The position numbers and the translations under genes are program-made. This document shows, piece by piece, positions 5,123-6,162 of a stretch of DNA of 6,162 nt. The stretch comes from JAGZHZ01 sp965150505 (lineage in GTDB: Bacteria; Bacillota; Clostridia; Lachnospirales; Lachnospiraceae): contig CBCTVZ010000125.1 of assembly GCA_965150505.1 (NCBI GenBank), forward strand, positions 1 through 6,162, given 5' to 3'. Below the pieces are notes generated by a model. It was not told where the DNA came from. It did no database searches and saw only the letters and a program-made list of their open reading frames with translations. Numbering within the stretch: position 1 is the first letter of the stretch; every line of letters begins with the position of its first letter.

Positions 5123-6162
5123 ATGAGGAAGAAAAGCTTTCTGTGGATTTTATGTATGGCAGTCGGATCTAATTTGACTGGATGCAAAAAAGAAACGGGC
5201 GAGACACAGATATTTCCGACTATTCGGATTGCTGTGAATAGCTATCAGGGACGCATAGAAGACTTAAATGAAGTCAGCGAAGCAATGTCAGAGTGGACAG
5301 AAAAAGAGATTGGATGCAGTGTAGAACTTTTATGGAAAAGTTCGAGAATGTCATCAAAATATTCCTATTTTTCTCAAAAAGAAAATGCAGACATCTTTTT
5401 TCTGGGAAGCAAAGAAGCGTTTAAAGAATATGGACAAAAAGAAATGCTTCTTGATATAGAACCTCTGATTTCAGATTATGGGAAAGGAATCCTTGAAGTG
5501 ATGGGATGCGCAAAAGAAGATTTGATACGATATGGCGGAATTTATGGCATTCCAAAACCTCTCCATGAAATTTATTCAGCGGGTATTATGGTCGCAAAGG
5601 AATATGTAGAAAAATATGAAATGGATCTGAGTCAGATTCATCATATGGAAGATATGGAGCCGTTTTTGGAAGTGATCCAAAAAAAGGAGCCGGAGGTAAT
5701 TCCGATTGTCTCAAATGTAACAGGAAATCTGATTACAAGGTCAGATCCCATCGGAGATCGATTGGATTCTTGTATTGCGATCGTTCGATATGACGATCCT
5801 GAATTGAAGGTGGAAAATTATTATGCCACAGAGGAATATGAGGAGAGAATCCGCATGATTCGCAGATGGCAGCAAAAAGGTTATATTGATCCGGAGGCAA
5901 TGCTGCAGATTGAAGTAGGAGAAGATCTCGTATCAAGCGGTATGGCGTTTGCGACAGAATTTGTGATTCGTCCGGATGAAGTGCAATATGCAAAGAACCG
6001 TTATGGAGATCAGGTGCAGATTATTCCATTCGATGAGAAACCGCATTACAATCAAGAGAGAGACTGGGAATTTTTATGGGCAATTTCATCAAGCACACCG
6101 TATCCGAAAGAGGCAATGAAAATGTTGAATCTGATGTACAGCGATCAGACGATCAATAACTT
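5123..6162 (+). CDS. ABC transporter extracellular solute-binding lipoprotein (probable sugar/oligosaccharide uptake), 3' end outside window
   Basis: The frame is open from ATG 5123 to the right edge: 346 complete codons and two extra bases. The product starts with a basic, then hydrophobic segment and a lipobox LTGC, so Cys21 should be lipidated and the protein anchored outside the membrane. The body follows the family-1 type of extracellular solute-binding proteins: a first beta strand TIRIAVNSY (33-41), ADIFFLGS (89-96), GGIYGIPKPLHEIYSAG (138-154), VAKEYVEKYEMDLSQI (157-172), RRWQQKGYIDPEAM (247-260), and near the edge LWAISSSTPYPKEAMKMLNLM (318-338; short pieces of it are family-like). 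The pattern is closest to the LipO/YtcQ-like group, which often carries a DUF3502 C-terminus, here cut off. Family members bring sugars to an ABC permease; the permease genes should lie beyond 6162. It is divergent from the kinase-regulator operon, its probable controller. The family is firm; the ligand is unknown. Confidence 0.9.
   Translation, partial: MRKKSFLWILCMAVGSNLTGCKKETGETQIFPTIRIAVNSYQGRIEDLNEVSEAMSEWTEKEIGCSVELLWKSSRMSSKYSYFSQKENADIFFLGSKEAFKEYGQKEMLLDIEPLISDYGKGILEVMGCAKEDLIRYGGIYGIPKPLHEIYSAGIMVAKEYVEKYEMDLSQIHHMEDMEPFLEVIQKKEPEVIPIVSNVTGNLITRSDPIGDRLDSCIAIVRYDDPELKVENYYATEEYEERIRMIRRWQQKGYIDPEAMLQIEVGEDLVSSGMAFATEFVIRPDEVQYAKNRYGDQVQIIPFDEKPHYNQERDWEFLWAISSSTPYPKEAMKMLNLMYSDQTINN

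Noticed and set aside
5733..5993. Reverse-strand open frame of 86 codons within the binding-protein gene
   Set aside because: It is antisense to a clear lipoprotein coding frame that runs from 5123 to the edge; its product has no recognisable features.

Overview
The window is AT-rich, has strong AGGAGG-type ribosome binding sites, and carries gene families typical of Gram-positive gut Clostridia: a glycogen synthase, a secreted protein with aromatic cell-wall/glucan-binding repeats, a YesM/YesN-type two-component system and a lipoprotein sugar-binding protein. I infer Bacillota, most likely Lachnospiraceae. No species can be named from sequence alone.

Layout. (1) Positions 3-989, + strand: the C-terminal two thirds of glycogen synthase GlgA, whose N-terminus lies before the window, closed by a strong intrinsic terminator. 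(2) Positions 1112-1839, + strand: a monocistronic unit with its own extended -10 promoter, encoding a small secreted protein with aromatic repeats. An in-frame TGA at 1756 interrupts it, and the same frame then continues for 26 more repeat-like codons. (3) Positions 1946-1991: a hairpin that can act as a terminator in both directions between two converging units. (4) Positions 4956 down to 2000, - strand: a two-gene operon of a membrane histidine kinase and an AraC-type response regulator, separated by 5 bp. (5) Positions 4957-5122: a 166-bp divergent intergenic region containing direct repeats at 20-21 bp spacing and a 9-bp inverted repeat. (6) Positions 5123-6162, + strand: an extracellular solute-binding lipoprotein that runs off the right edge.

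How the parts fit. Regions 4-6 form a classic sensing-and-uptake module. The kinase would sense an extracellular sugar-related signal, possibly through the binding protein. The phosphorylated regulator would then bind the intergenic repeats and activate the divergently transcribed transporter operon, whose permease genes should lie beyond 6162. The ligand cannot be deduced from this window. Regions 1 and 2 appear to be independent neighbours.

I found no RNA genes, CRISPR array, insertion sequence or clear mobile element. Nothing here amounts to an undescribed system. The points most worth a second look are the internal stop codon of the repeat protein and the helically phased repeats in the divergent promoter region.
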